From NCBI GenBank assembly GCA_947305245.1, contig CAMZDG010000001.1, positions 124,001-188,000 on the forward strand: a stretch of DNA of 64,000 nucleotides, in the 5' to 3' direction. Each line of letters opens with the position of its first letter. The first letter of the stretch is position 1. The notes under the pieces were generated by a model that made no database searches, was not told where the DNA came from, and was given only the letters and a program-made list of their open reading frames with translations. This document shows, one piece after another, positions 8,388 through 15,583 of the stretch. The DNA is from an uncultured Lachnospiraceae bacterium. Lineage in GTDB: Bacteria > Bacillota > Clostridia > Lachnospirales > Lachnospiraceae. The translations under genes were made by a program, and so were the position numbers.

Positions 8388-9479
8388 CTATACAATGACA
8401 ATGCTGGCGCATGCAAGATCCTCTGCCAGCCGGTAAACGCGGCCCGACTGTACGCCTACTACGGTAGGTCTCAGCATGAACCCGGGGTTGTTTTTTACCA
8501 CCTTTGCCTGCTCCCCGTTACTCAAGGTGACGATGCTGTCCACGGGATACAGGATCACGCTGTCGAGGAAGCTTTGCATCACAAAAATGTCAAGCTCCGA
8601 GGTCATTGCCATGATCATTTCGATCGAGTCCCGCTTCGAGATGCTCTGCTTATAAGAACGCCTCGTCACAAGGGAATCGTAGATGTCTGCCACGGCGATG
8701 ATCCTGGCGTAGAGATGGATGTCCGCATCCTTCAGCCCGCTCGGATACCCTCCTCCGTTCAGCTTCTCATGATGCTGCAGGACGCCCATCAGGATGCCTT
8801 CCTGGAATCCGCCCTTTTCCTTTAGCATGTCATAGCCAAATCTGGCATGCATCTTCATCAGCTCGAATTCTTCCCCCGTCAGACGAGAAGGCTTTTTTAA
8901 GATTTCCGACGGGATCTTGATCTTTCCAATGTCATGAAGGAGCCCGGCCACGCCGACCTCTCGCACGGCCCGCTCGTCCAAGCCATATTTCCTGGCGATC
9001 ACCATGGAGATCGTCGCCACGTCCACGCTGTGCTTAAAGGTATATTCGTCACTCACGTTGAGTGACCCGATGTCGACGGCGATCGCATTATTTCCTTCAA
9101 TTGCCTTCATCAGCTCTTCCGTCACGTTCTCCGTCGTCTCTGCAAAATTCGCTTCGGACGGACCGCCGAACAGATATTGAACTCCCCGGTTCACACGTTT
9201 TTTTACGTTCTCCGTGAGACTGATGGCAGATCGGTCTTCCACGCGGACTCGTTCGATCGTCTCCTGCACGTCCTTGGCGATCACGGTCTCCGGGACTTCC
9301 TCTTGCCCTTCACGCACGTAAAGCTCCGTGATGCCGTCGCGAAGCAGTCCTTCGATCATAAAGTCATCCAAAATAGAGCCTTTCTCAATCAAGGCTCTGC
9401 CTGATGCGTCCAAAATGGTCTGATCCACTGCCTTCCCCGAGGTGAGATCTTCAGTTTTGATCGAACGAACTTCCGCCAC
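8388..9479 (-). CDS. HD-GYP domain protein, probable cyclic di-GMP phosphodiesterase
   Basis: A 363-residue protein with an uncharacterised N-terminal part (about 1-130) and an HD-GYP domain. The metal-binding motifs are His150, the His182-Asp183 pair in GLLHDIGKIKIP, and HHE (236-238) running into GGGYP (GYP at 244-246). The usual Asp before GxGYP is Asn241 here, which is a mild deviation. These enzymes hydrolyse c-di-GMP, a second messenger that often controls type IV pili and motility, both represented in this window. No sensory domain, transmembrane segment or receiver domain is apparent. Translation starts at GTG with AGAGG at 7 bases. It is monocistronic with its own promoter and terminator. 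Confidence 0.88.
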   Translation of the reverse strand: MAEVRSIKTEDLTSGKAVDQTILDASGRALIEKGSILDDFMIEGLLRDGITELYVREGQEEVPETVIAKDVQETIERVRVEDRSAISLTENVKKRVNRGVQYLFGGPSEANFAETTENVTEELMKAIEGNNAIAVDIGSLNVSDEYTFKHSVDVATISMVIARKYGLDERAVREVGVAGLLHDIGKIKIPSEILKKPSRLTGEEFELMKMHARFGYDMLKEKGGFQEGILMGVLQHHEKLNGGGYPSGLKDADIHLYARIIAVADIYDSLVTRRSYKQSISKRDSIEMIMAMTSELDIFVMQSFLDSVILYPVDSIVTLSNGEQAKVVKNNPGFMLRPTVVGVQSGRVYRLAEDLACASIVIV

Positions 9480-9534
9480 GCTGCTACCTCTGTCACGTTT
9501 ACTTCAAGCTTTTAAGTAGATGATCCCTATTTAT

Positions 9535-9563
9535 ATTATAAGAAAAGAGCCGCATTTTTTCAA
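9535..9563 (-). promoter_or_regulatory. Promoter of the HD-GYP gene, nested in the nadE terminator
   Basis: On the minus strand TTGAAA (9558-9563) and TATAAT (9535-9540) have a 17-base spacer. The -35 box lies in the loop and the spacer covers one arm of the terminator at 9545-9581. Confidence 0.7.
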
Positions 9564-9581
9564 TCCTTTTATGCGACTCTT
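9545..9581 (-). terminator. Intrinsic terminator of the NAD operon
   Basis: An 11-bp stem with one mismatch (AAGAGTCGCAT with ATGCGGCTCTT on the minus strand) and a following TTTTCTT, 11 bases after the nadE stop. Confidence 0.8.
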
Positions 9582-9591
9582 CTCTAATATG

Positions 9592-10335
9592 CTATTTTCT
9601 TACGTACTTAGGGATCACTCTCAGCTTGTGGAGGTTCAGCGCATGCATTCTGTCGATCTTTGCCTTGGTTGCCTCGTCCTCACAGATGCCTTCCCGAATA
9701 TAACGGTCCAGCGTCGCATAAGTAAAGCCGATCTTATCCTCGTCGGTCTGTCCGCAAAGACCGTCCGAAGGCGTCTTATGCACGAGCTCCCTCGGCAGCT
9801 CCGCATAGGTATCGCCAATGGCCTTTACCTCCTGTACCGTCAGGTCGGACAAAGGAGAAAAGTCTCCTGCGGCATCGCCATACTTCGTGCTGTAGCCGAT
9901 CCAATCCTCCGACAGGTTACAGGTGTTGGCAACGCGGCCTCCGTTTGGCAGACTTGCCGCCACGGCATACAGCGTCGTCATTCTGATCCTGGGCGGCGTG
10001 TTGATCTGCGCATCGCGGGAGGGCTCGATCGCCTTGGCCACCTCCTCGAGCACCGCGTCCACGCCGGTTCCCACGGAAATGGTGCAATGCGGGATCCCCA
10101 GGCTATTTACGACCCGGATCGAATCGTCGATGTCCGGCTGAACTCCCTGCGGCATCATCACGCCGAAGACTCTCTCTTTTCCAAGCGCCTCGGCGAGTAG
10201 CGCAGCCGTCACGGAGGAATCCTTCCCTCCGGAAATGCCGATCACGGCTGTCGCCTTCGGCCCGTTCTCCGCGAACCACTCCCGGATCCACTCCACAATC
10301 TCCCCTCTTACCTTCAAAGCGTCAAACTCTTTCAT
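9592..10335 (-). CDS. nadE: NAD synthetase (ammonia-dependent)
   Basis: A 247-residue NAD synthetase that amidates nicotinic acid adenine dinucleotide to NAD with ATP and ammonia. The PP-loop ATP-binding motif ISGGKDSSV is at about 34-42, and the deamido-NAD-binding stretch NTPPRIRMTTLYAVA and the downstream GDAAGDFSPLSDLTV are typical. There is no N-terminal glutaminase domain, so it depends on free ammonia. AAAGGAGG is 7 bases before the ATG at 10335 but only 1 base before the ATG at 10341, hence the shorter start. It is the last gene of the nrtR-pncA-pncB-nadE operon and completes NAD salvage from nicotinamide. Confidence 0.96.
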   Translation of the reverse strand: MKEFDALKVRGEIVEWIREWFAENGPKATAVIGISGGKDSSVTAALLAEALGKERVFGVMMPQGVQPDIDDSIRVVNSLGIPHCTISVGTGVDAVLEEVAKAIEPSRDAQINTPPRIRMTTLYAVAASLPNGGRVANTCNLSEDWIGYSTKYGDAAGDFSPLSDLTVQEVKAIGDTYAELPRELVHKTPSDGLCGQTDEDKIGFTYATLDRYIREGICEDEATKAKIDRMHALNLHKLRVIPKYVRK

Positions 10336-10357
10336 GATCATCCCTCCTTTATGAGGA

Positions 10358-11575
10358 TTACTTATCGTTTTCCATTCTCCACTTGATGGATCTCTGAAGA
10401 TACTTCACGTAAGCTTCATTCTTGCACATACCCTTGCCGGGAGTGTCAGAGATTTTCGCCACGTCCATATTGTTGCAGGCGGTCGTCTTCATGACAATGT
10501 TCAGAGGCGGAACCTTCGTGTCGTTCGCAATATAGGTACCGATACCGAATGCGACCTTTGCCCTGCCGTTGAAATGACGGAAGATCTCATCTGCCTTCTT
10601 GAAGTCAAGACTGTCGCTGAACAGCAACGTCTTCGTCTTCGGATCGATCTTCAGCTTCTCATAATGTGCGATCATCTTCTCGCCCCATTCGATGGGGTCG
10701 CCGGAATCATGACGCACGCCAGAGAACAGCGTGGAATAGGTCTTGTCGAAGTCACGCAGGAAGCAGTCCGTGGTGATGGCATCCGTCAGAGCAGTTCCGT
10801 TGAGCACGCCATACTCGTTCACCCATGCGCGCAGTGCATAATAGTTCGAATACGCAGGATTATGTCTGTGATCACCCTGACCGGTACACATGATCCACTC
10901 ATGCGCCATGGTGCCAACGGGAAGCAAATTATGCTTCTTTGCAAGGTATACGTTACTGGTCCCGACAAACTTGGAAGCGCTGTGCATGGTGTCATTTAAG
11001 TGGGACAGCTTCTCCACTGCCATCTCCTGTGCCTCGGCGGAAAGTCTCCTTCTCATGCCGAACTCAGAGAATACGCCGATGTAATACTTATTGGTCTTCA
11101 GCCAGTCATACTTCTCATCCAGCTTTTCCTTAAAGCTCTCAAGCAGCTCATTATAATCATACTGCATTCTGAAATAGACTTCATTGACGATGGCAAGCGT
11201 GGGGATCTCGTACATGGAGGTGTTCAGCCAGGTGCCCTCCGTCTCGATGGAAAGTCCGCAGTCCGCATCCGTGGTGATGGTAAACTCATCATAACGGGGC
11301 TGCCACAGTCTCAGGAAATCTACGTAGGAACGCTTGAACCATTCGATGCCGGCGAGGTATTTCAGCTCCTCCTCCGTAAAGCGCAGTTCGCAGTACGCCT
11401 TGATCTGCTCCTTGATCTCTTCCACCATCTCTTCGGTGAACTTCACGTCCGTGTTACGGCACTTAAAGCTCCAGATGGTCTCATAGGAAGGGAATTGGTG
11501 ATAAATGGCCTGGCCCATGCTAAACTTATACAGATCCGTCTCCAGCAGGGAATTGATGATTCTCGGTAACTTCAT
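10358..11575 (-). CDS. pncB: Nicotinate phosphoribosyltransferase
   Basis: A 405-residue enzyme that converts nicotinate and PRPP to nicotinate mononucleotide, the rate-limiting Preiss-Handler salvage step. The protein begins MKLPRIINSLLETDLYKFSM, and TDLYKFSM is the usual N-terminal family motif. FSGVRHDSGDPIEWGEK and LLFSDSLDF form the phosphoribosyl-binding region. The frame opens at 11590, but the GGAGG that serves as ribosome binding site lies inside that extension, 8 bases before the ATG at 11575. It is separated by 16 bases from the nicotinamidase gene upstream, consistent with one transcript. Confidence 0.95.
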   Translation of the reverse strand: MKLPRIINSLLETDLYKFSMGQAIYHQFPSYETIWSFKCRNTDVKFTEEMVEEIKEQIKAYCELRFTEEELKYLAGIEWFKRSYVDFLRLWQPRYDEFTITTDADCGLSIETEGTWLNTSMYEIPTLAIVNEVYFRMQYDYNELLESFKEKLDEKYDWLKTNKYYIGVFSEFGMRRRLSAEAQEMAVEKLSHLNDTMHSASKFVGTSNVYLAKKHNLLPVGTMAHEWIMCTGQGDHRHNPAYSNYYALRAWVNEYGVLNGTALTDAITTDCFLRDFDKTYSTLFSGVRHDSGDPIEWGEKMIAHYEKLKIDPKTKTLLFSDSLDFKKADEIFRHFNGRAKVAFGIGTYIANDTKVPPLNIVMKTTACNNMDVAKISDTPGKGMCKNEAYVKYLQRSIKWRMENDK

Positions 11576-11591
11576 TTCTTTATCCTCCATT

Positions 11592-12101
11592 TTATATAAT
11601 TTCGATCTGGCAGGTAGCCATTGCGTCGAGTGCAGTTTGATGGGTTACGGGGGTCACGCAGGCGCAAAGGCTTGCGATCACCTTGACGGGGATTTCCGTC
11701 GCAAAGGCTTTGATCAGCGTTGCGTTGTTCAGGACACAAATGCCGGTGCACACGCCGATGAGGGTCACCTCGTCGGGAGCTTCCTTTGCAATGTCAGCGG
11801 CGAGCTCCTTGCTTCCAAAGGTAGGCTTTTCATAGACTCTGCAGCGCTCCGCAATGGCCTTCAGCTCAGGGATGATCTCCCAGCCTTCCGTATTCTTGAT
11901 GCAATGAGGAACGGGAAGCCTTTTGCCCTCCTGGGTCTCCATGTAATTCTCACCGTGGGTGTCCTGCGTAAAGATTACGGTGCCGTCGAAATTCTCCACA
12001 AACTTTACCATCTCAGGGACGATGGCCTGCGCTTCCTTGCTTCCAAGGCAGCCCGTCACAAAATCATTTTGCATGTCCACAACGATCAAATATTTCTTCA
12101 T
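11592..12101 (-). CDS. pncA: Nicotinamidase-type cysteine hydrolase
   Basis: A 169-residue member of the isochorismatase-like hydrolase family. The catalytic triad can be read as Asp9 (VVDMQNDF), Lys92 (YEKPTFGS) and Cys122 in GVCTGICVLNN; Asp47 and His49 in TQDTHGEN are in the expected metal-site region. Family members include nicotinamidases, isochorismatases and ureidoacrylate hydrolases. Its place directly before pncB and nadE and after an NrtR-like regulator makes nicotinamide the likely substrate. It is somewhat short for a nicotinamidase, so substrate specificity is inferred from context. Confidence 0.87.
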   Translation of the reverse strand: MKKYLIVVDMQNDFVTGCLGSKEAQAIVPEMVKFVENFDGTVIFTQDTHGENYMETQEGKRLPVPHCIKNTEGWEIIPELKAIAERCRVYEKPTFGSKELAADIAKEAPDEVTLIGVCTGICVLNNATLIKAFATEIPVKVIASLCACVTPVTHQTALDAMATCQIEII

Positions 12102-12188
12102 GGCATGATCTCCTTTCCGTTAATGATCAAATAGGATCTTTGTCTCTGATGCTTCTTTATGGATTCAGGTCTTCCCCCGTGGGCTCGG

Positions 12189-12980
12189 TCAGATCTCTTC
12201 CTCCACAAGCTCCTCCGTCATGTCATATAGCATGGCGGGTCTCTTGGAATTGCTTTTCTTATTCAGCGGCCGAACCCTTCCCGTGTCCACGTAATCACGA
12301 AGGAACGCCTTTCTGAAATTCGCAAGGTCCAATTTTTCGTTCAGGATGGTCTCATAGATCGCCTTCAGCTCTGAGATCGCAAATTCCTTTTTGTTCTTTA
12401 GCAGCCAGAACGCGTCCGGTTCATACTTGATCCTGCTTCGAAGCCTCTTGATCGCCATGCGGATGATCCTCGCATGATCGAATGCCAGATCCTCTTCCCT
12501 CACCAGCACCTTGTCACTTTGAAAAGTCATTCCGTCCACGTCATACGCGATGCGGAAGATATCCGCCTCCCACGCGTCGTCTCCGGCACGCACCTTTAAG
12601 CTCCCCTTCGGAATGAGCGCTGTATATGCCACCGACACCACGTGCATTCTCGGGTCGCGGTCCGGATCGCTAAAGGTATATAGCTGCCTTAAGGAAGCAT
12701 CCTTCACGCCTGTCTCTTCGAAAAGCTCTCTCTTTGCCGCCTGCGTCACGGATTCTAAGTCCGTCTCCATAAAGCCTCCCGGCAGTGCCCATTTCCCTTT
12801 ATAAGGAAACCCGCCGCGCCTGATCAGGAGAAGACAAAGCTCATCCGCTTCATTCAGCGTCAGCGTCACCACGTCCGCCGTGACGGATGGTTTCGCATAC
12901 CTGTCCGGATCATAGGATTCCAGGAACTTCCGCTCCTCGGCCGAAATCTGACCGTACCGAAGGTATTCACTGTCTCTCAT
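12189..12980 (-). CDS. nrtR: NrtR-type regulator of NAD metabolism: Nudix domain plus winged helix
   Basis: A 263-residue protein. The N-terminal half is a Nudix domain (about 33-165) with the box GGFMETDLESVTQ followed by REL.EETG at about 68-92. The spacing between its first Gly and first Glu is one residue longer than the catalytic consensus, so hydrolase activity is doubtful. The C-terminal part (FDHARIIRMAIKRLRSRI onward to RPAMLYDM) matches the winged-helix domain of NrtR regulators, which use the Nudix fold to sense ADP-ribose. It heads the NAD salvage operon, and a perfect palindrome overlaps the operon promoter, fitting an autoregulated repressor. A plain Nudix hydrolase is the alternative. 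Confidence 0.88.
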   Translation of the reverse strand: MRDSEYLRYGQISAEERKFLESYDPDRYAKPSVTADVVTLTLNEADELCLLLIRRGGFPYKGKWALPGGFMETDLESVTQAAKRELFEETGVKDASLRQLYTFSDPDRDPRMHVVSVAYTALIPKGSLKVRAGDDAWEADIFRIAYDVDGMTFQSDKVLVREEDLAFDHARIIRMAIKRLRSRIKYEPDAFWLLKNKKEFAISELKAIYETILNEKLDLANFRKAFLRDYVDTGRVRPLNKKSNSKRPAMLYDMTEELVEEEI

Positions 12981-13006
12981 TTCCCGCCCTCCTTTCGATG
13001 GTATTT

Positions 13007-13029
13007 TGTACTATATGTATAATAGTACA
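13007..13029 (-). promoter_or_regulatory. Candidate operator for the NrtR-like regulator
   Basis: A perfect inverted repeat with 8-bp arms TGTACTAT (13007-13014) and ATAGTACA (13022-13029) around a 7-base centre. It covers the -10 box and the start region of the NAD operon promoter, the position expected of a repressor site. That NrtR is the binder is inference from gene order. Confidence 0.7.
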
Positions 13030-13047
13030 CTTTACCATTTATGTCAA
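13019..13047 (-). promoter_or_regulatory. Promoter of the nrtR-pncA-pncB-nadE operon
   Basis: On the minus strand a consensus TTGACA (13042-13047) and TATTAT (13019-13024) have a 17-base spacer, about 40 bases upstream of the nrtR start, whose ribosome binding site is AAGGAGG. Confidence 0.85.
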
Positions 13048-13086
13048 GCTGTATTTTTACAAATTTCCGATTCTTACCATTTGGGC

Positions 13087-13116
13087 AAAAAAAATCGAGA
13101 TTCCGAAGAATCTCGA
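13087..13116 (-). terminator. Intrinsic terminator after tRNA-Glu
   Basis: A perfect 9-bp stem TCGAGATTC/GAATCTCGA with a CGAA-type 4-base loop and eight T on the minus strand, 8 bases beyond the tRNA 3' end. Confidence 0.92.
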
Positions 13117-13124
13117 CCTTTGCG

Positions 13125-13196
13125 CAGCTGATAGGGGAATCGAACCCCTGTTTCCGCCGTGAGAGGGCGGCGTCTTAACCGCTTGACCAATCAGCC
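13125..13196 (-). tRNA. tRNA-Glu (anticodon CTC)
   Basis: The minus-strand sequence folds as a complete cloverleaf: acceptor GGCTGAT with ATCAGCT, anticodon stem CCGCC/GGCGG enclosing the 7-base loop CTCTCAC, and a T arm AGGGG-TTCGATT-CCCCT. The anticodon is CTC, which reads GAG. The anticodon arm closely resembles that of known tRNA-Glu species. The terminal CCA is not encoded; the discriminator is G. It is a single-gene transcription unit with its own promoter and terminator. Confidence 0.95.
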
Positions 13197-13237
13197 ACAA
13201 ACCGTTATTTTGCGTCCCGCATCTGCGGTACTTTTGT

Positions 13238-13266
13238 ATATTACACTATCTCGAAAAAAATTGCAA
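13238..13266 (-). promoter_or_regulatory. tRNA-Glu promoter
   Basis: On the minus strand TTGCAA (13261-13266) and TAATAT (13238-13243) have a 17-base spacer, about 40 bases before the tRNA 5' end. Confidence 0.7.
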
Positions 13267-13284
13267 GTATTTTTTTGATAATTT

Positions 13285-14178
13285 CTACAATTTTTCTCCG
13301 AAGTAGCTCTTATATCCCTCGCCATAAATCTCCGTGGCGTTGGTCACGATCATAAACGCCTGCGCGTCCTCTTCCTTCACGATCGCTTCCGCCCTGGGCG
13401 ATAACGGCTTTTTCAGCACGCAGAAGATCACCTGCTTCTCCTTCCCGCTGTACGCGCCTGCACCCTCTAAGAACGTCACGCCCACGTCCAGCTCCTCAAG
13501 AAGCCTTTTCGAGATCTTCTCCGGATGATCGCTAATGATATAGATCAGCTTCGCGCCGTCCCTGCCGTAAAGCACGAGATCCAGCACGAACGAGGTCACG
13601 CCCACGCTGATGCCGGCGTAGAGAGCCTTCTCTATGTCGCCAAACACAAACGCCGAAGCCGTCACCACGACCACGTCGATCGACATCATCAAAATCCCCG
13701 TCTTCAGATATGGCATCTTCTTTCGCAGATACTTCACGATAATGTCCGTGCCGCCCGTCGTAGACTTGGAACGGAAGGTCATTCCAAGCCCCACTGCTGC
13801 AAGACTTCCGCCCACCAGCGCCGCCAGGAGAGGCTCCTGCGTCACTGCCGGATATTTCCCAAAAAAGTTAATGCAAAGGGATGCGAGCACCGTGGAGTAA
13901 ATGGTCGAGACCATAAAGCGAATGCCGAACTGCCAAAGTCCAAACAGAAAGATCGGCACGTTCATGATCAGGACCAAAGTACCCGTCTCCAAAGGAAGAA
14001 GTCTATTTAAGATCACGGCCGTTCCCGCAATGCCGCCGGGCGCCAGACTGTTTGGATCCAGGAAAAGACCAATGGCAATGCCATAAACGGCCGCGGCCAG
14101 CGTCATCACGACATAATCCCCGACTCTCTTCAAGATCCGCCTGCTCTTTGATTCTCCATGTAATTCTTCCATGCTCAT
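13285..14178 (-). CDS. YitT family membrane protein
   Basis: A 297-residue protein with about five hydrophobic segments in the first 200 residues (for example VVMTLAAAVYGIAIGLFL and LVLIMNVPIFLFGLWQFG) and a C-terminal soluble domain of about 80 residues (SDHPEKISKRLLEELDVGVT...) typical of the YitT/DUF161-DUF2179 family. The motif TFRSKSTTGGTDIIVKYL is a family hallmark. The function of the family is not established. Two ATGs compete: 14178, 4 bases after AAGGAG, and 14172, 10 bases after it. That ribosome binding site is in one arm of a hairpin shared with the end of the upstream threonine deaminase transcript. Confidence 0.9.
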   Translation of the reverse strand: MSMEELHGESKSRRILKRVGDYVVMTLAAAVYGIAIGLFLDPNSLAPGGIAGTAVILNRLLPLETGTLVLIMNVPIFLFGLWQFGIRFMVSTIYSTVLASLCINFFGKYPAVTQEPLLAALVGGSLAAVGLGMTFRSKSTTGGTDIIVKYLRKKMPYLKTGILMMSIDVVVVTASAFVFGDIEKALYAGISVGVTSFVLDLVLYGRDGAKLIYIISDHPEKISKRLLEELDVGVTFLEGAGAYSGKEKQVIFCVLKKPLSPRAEAIVKEEDAQAFMIVTNATEIYGEGYKSYFGEKL

Positions 14179-14218
14179 AAAACTCCTTCGGGAAACCCTT
14201 CCGCCATGAAGGAGTTTT
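14179..14218 (-). terminator. Hairpin between ilvA and yitT that contains the yitT ribosome binding site
   Basis: An 11-bp perfect stem AAAACTCCTTC (14208-14218 on the minus strand) with GAAGGAGTTTT (14179-14189), loop of 18 bases, then the ATG. It starts 7 bases after the ilvA stop. It could be an ilvA terminator with a short T run, or a structure that hides AAGGAG and limits yitT translation, or both. Confidence 0.65.
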
Positions 14219-14224
14219 CCCTAT

Positions 14225-15454
14225 TTATATATTCGTGCGGACTACCCTGGGCTTATAGCCTTCCTTCTCCAAGGTCTCCATGATGCGATTCTTATGCTCC
14301 GTGCCGAATGCCTCCATGGTGATCCGAAGCTCCACGGCTGCATTTCTGTTGATGGATACGAACTGATTATGCTCCAGCTTGATGACGTTGCCGCTCTCCT
14401 GCGCGATAATGCCGGAGACGCGATGCAGTTCGCCCGGCTTGTCCGGAAGAAGAACGGATACGGTAAAGATCCTGTCGCGGAAGATCAGGCCCTGCTGCAC
14501 CACGCTGCTCATGGTGATCACGTCCATGTTACCGCCGCTCAGGATCGAAACGATCTTCTTATCCTTGACATTTAGATGCTTTAGCGCCGCAACGGAAAGC
14601 AGGCCGGAATTCTCCACGATCATCTTGTGATTCTCCACCATGTCAAGGAACGCCACCACCAGTTCCTCGTCCTCCACGGTGATAATGTCATCGAGATTCT
14701 GCTGAATATAAGGGAACAGCTTGCTTCCGGGCGTCTTTACCGCCGTGCCGTCCGCGATGGTATTCACCAAAGGAAGCGTCGTCACCTTGCCATTCTTTAA
14801 GCTCTCCTGCATGCAATTTGCGCCGGCAGGCTCCACGCCGATCACCTTGATCTTGGGGTTTAAGAGCTTCGCCAGCGTCGAAACGCCGGTCGCCAGTCCG
14901 CCTCCGCCGATGGGTACCAGAATATAATCCACCAAAGGAAGCTCCTTTACGATTTCCATCGCAATGGTACCCTGCCCGGTCGCCACCGTCAGGTCGTCAA
15001 AGGGATGAATAAAGGTATAACCATGCTCATCGGCCAGCTCATACGCCTTCGCGCAGGCCTCATCATACACGTCGCCGTAAAGAACCACCTCCGCGCCATA
15101 ACTCTTCGTACGGTTCACCTTCATCAGCGGGGTCGTGGTCGGCATCACGATCGTCGCCTTCGCGCCATAACACTTCGCCGCATAGGCCACGCCCTGCGCA
15201 TGATTTCCCGCAGACGCCGTGATCAGTCCGCGGCTCCTCTCCTCCGGCGTCAGCGTGCTCATCTTATAGTATGCCCCGCGCACCTTATATGCACCCGTAA
15301 ACTGCATGTTTTCGGGCTTCAAATACACCTTATTTCCCGTTTGTGCGCTGAAATAATCGCTATAAACCAGCTTCGTCTCCAGCGTCACCTTGCCCACGAC
15401 CTCCGTGGCTTCCTCAAACTTCTCTAATGTCAACATCTGCTCCGTCTCGCTCAT
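14225..15454 (-). CDS. ilvA: Threonine ammonia-lyase with C-terminal ACT domain
   Basis: About 409 residues. The pyridoxal-phosphate lysine is Lys57 in FTGAYKVRGA, and the phosphate-binding glycine loop is PIGGGGLATG. An ACT-type regulatory domain follows after about residue 330 (FTVSVLLPDKPGELHRVSG...). It deaminates threonine to 2-oxobutyrate, either for isoleucine synthesis or catabolically; the single ACT domain resembles the shorter clostridial TdcB/IlvA type. The start is uncertain: ATGs at 15466, 15454 and 15436 all lie near weak ribosome binding sites. I chose 15454 because AGGAG is just upstream. Confidence 0.9.
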   Translation of the reverse strand: MSETEQMLTLEKFEEATEVVGKVTLETKLVYSDYFSAQTGNKVYLKPENMQFTGAYKVRGAYYKMSTLTPEERSRGLITASAGNHAQGVAYAAKCYGAKATIVMPTTTPLMKVNRTKSYGAEVVLYGDVYDEACAKAYELADEHGYTFIHPFDDLTVATGQGTIAMEIVKELPLVDYILVPIGGGGLATGVSTLAKLLNPKIKVIGVEPAGANCMQESLKNGKVTTLPLVNTIADGTAVKTPGSKLFPYIQQNLDDIITVEDEELVVAFLDMVENHKMIVENSGLLSVAALKHLNVKDKKIVSILSGGNMDVITMSSVVQQGLIFRDRIFTVSVLLPDKPGELHRVSGIIAQESGNVIKLEHNQFVSINRNAAVELRITMEAFGTEHKNRIMETLEKEGYKPRVVRTNI

Positions 15455-15583
15455 TTCTCCTCGCATTCCCTTCTCAACATTTCTGTCTGAAATTACTTAT
15501 TCTTACCAAAGTCAGGCTCCTGGCATTGCAGCCCCTTTATGAACATGCTTTGCTTTACTTTTCTCGTTCGCGTGATCCTTGAT

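Noticed and set aside
15467..15583. T-box or other riboswitch before ilvA
   Set aside because: No T-box sequence, antiterminator bulge or other conserved aptamer could be recognised in this 117-base gap.
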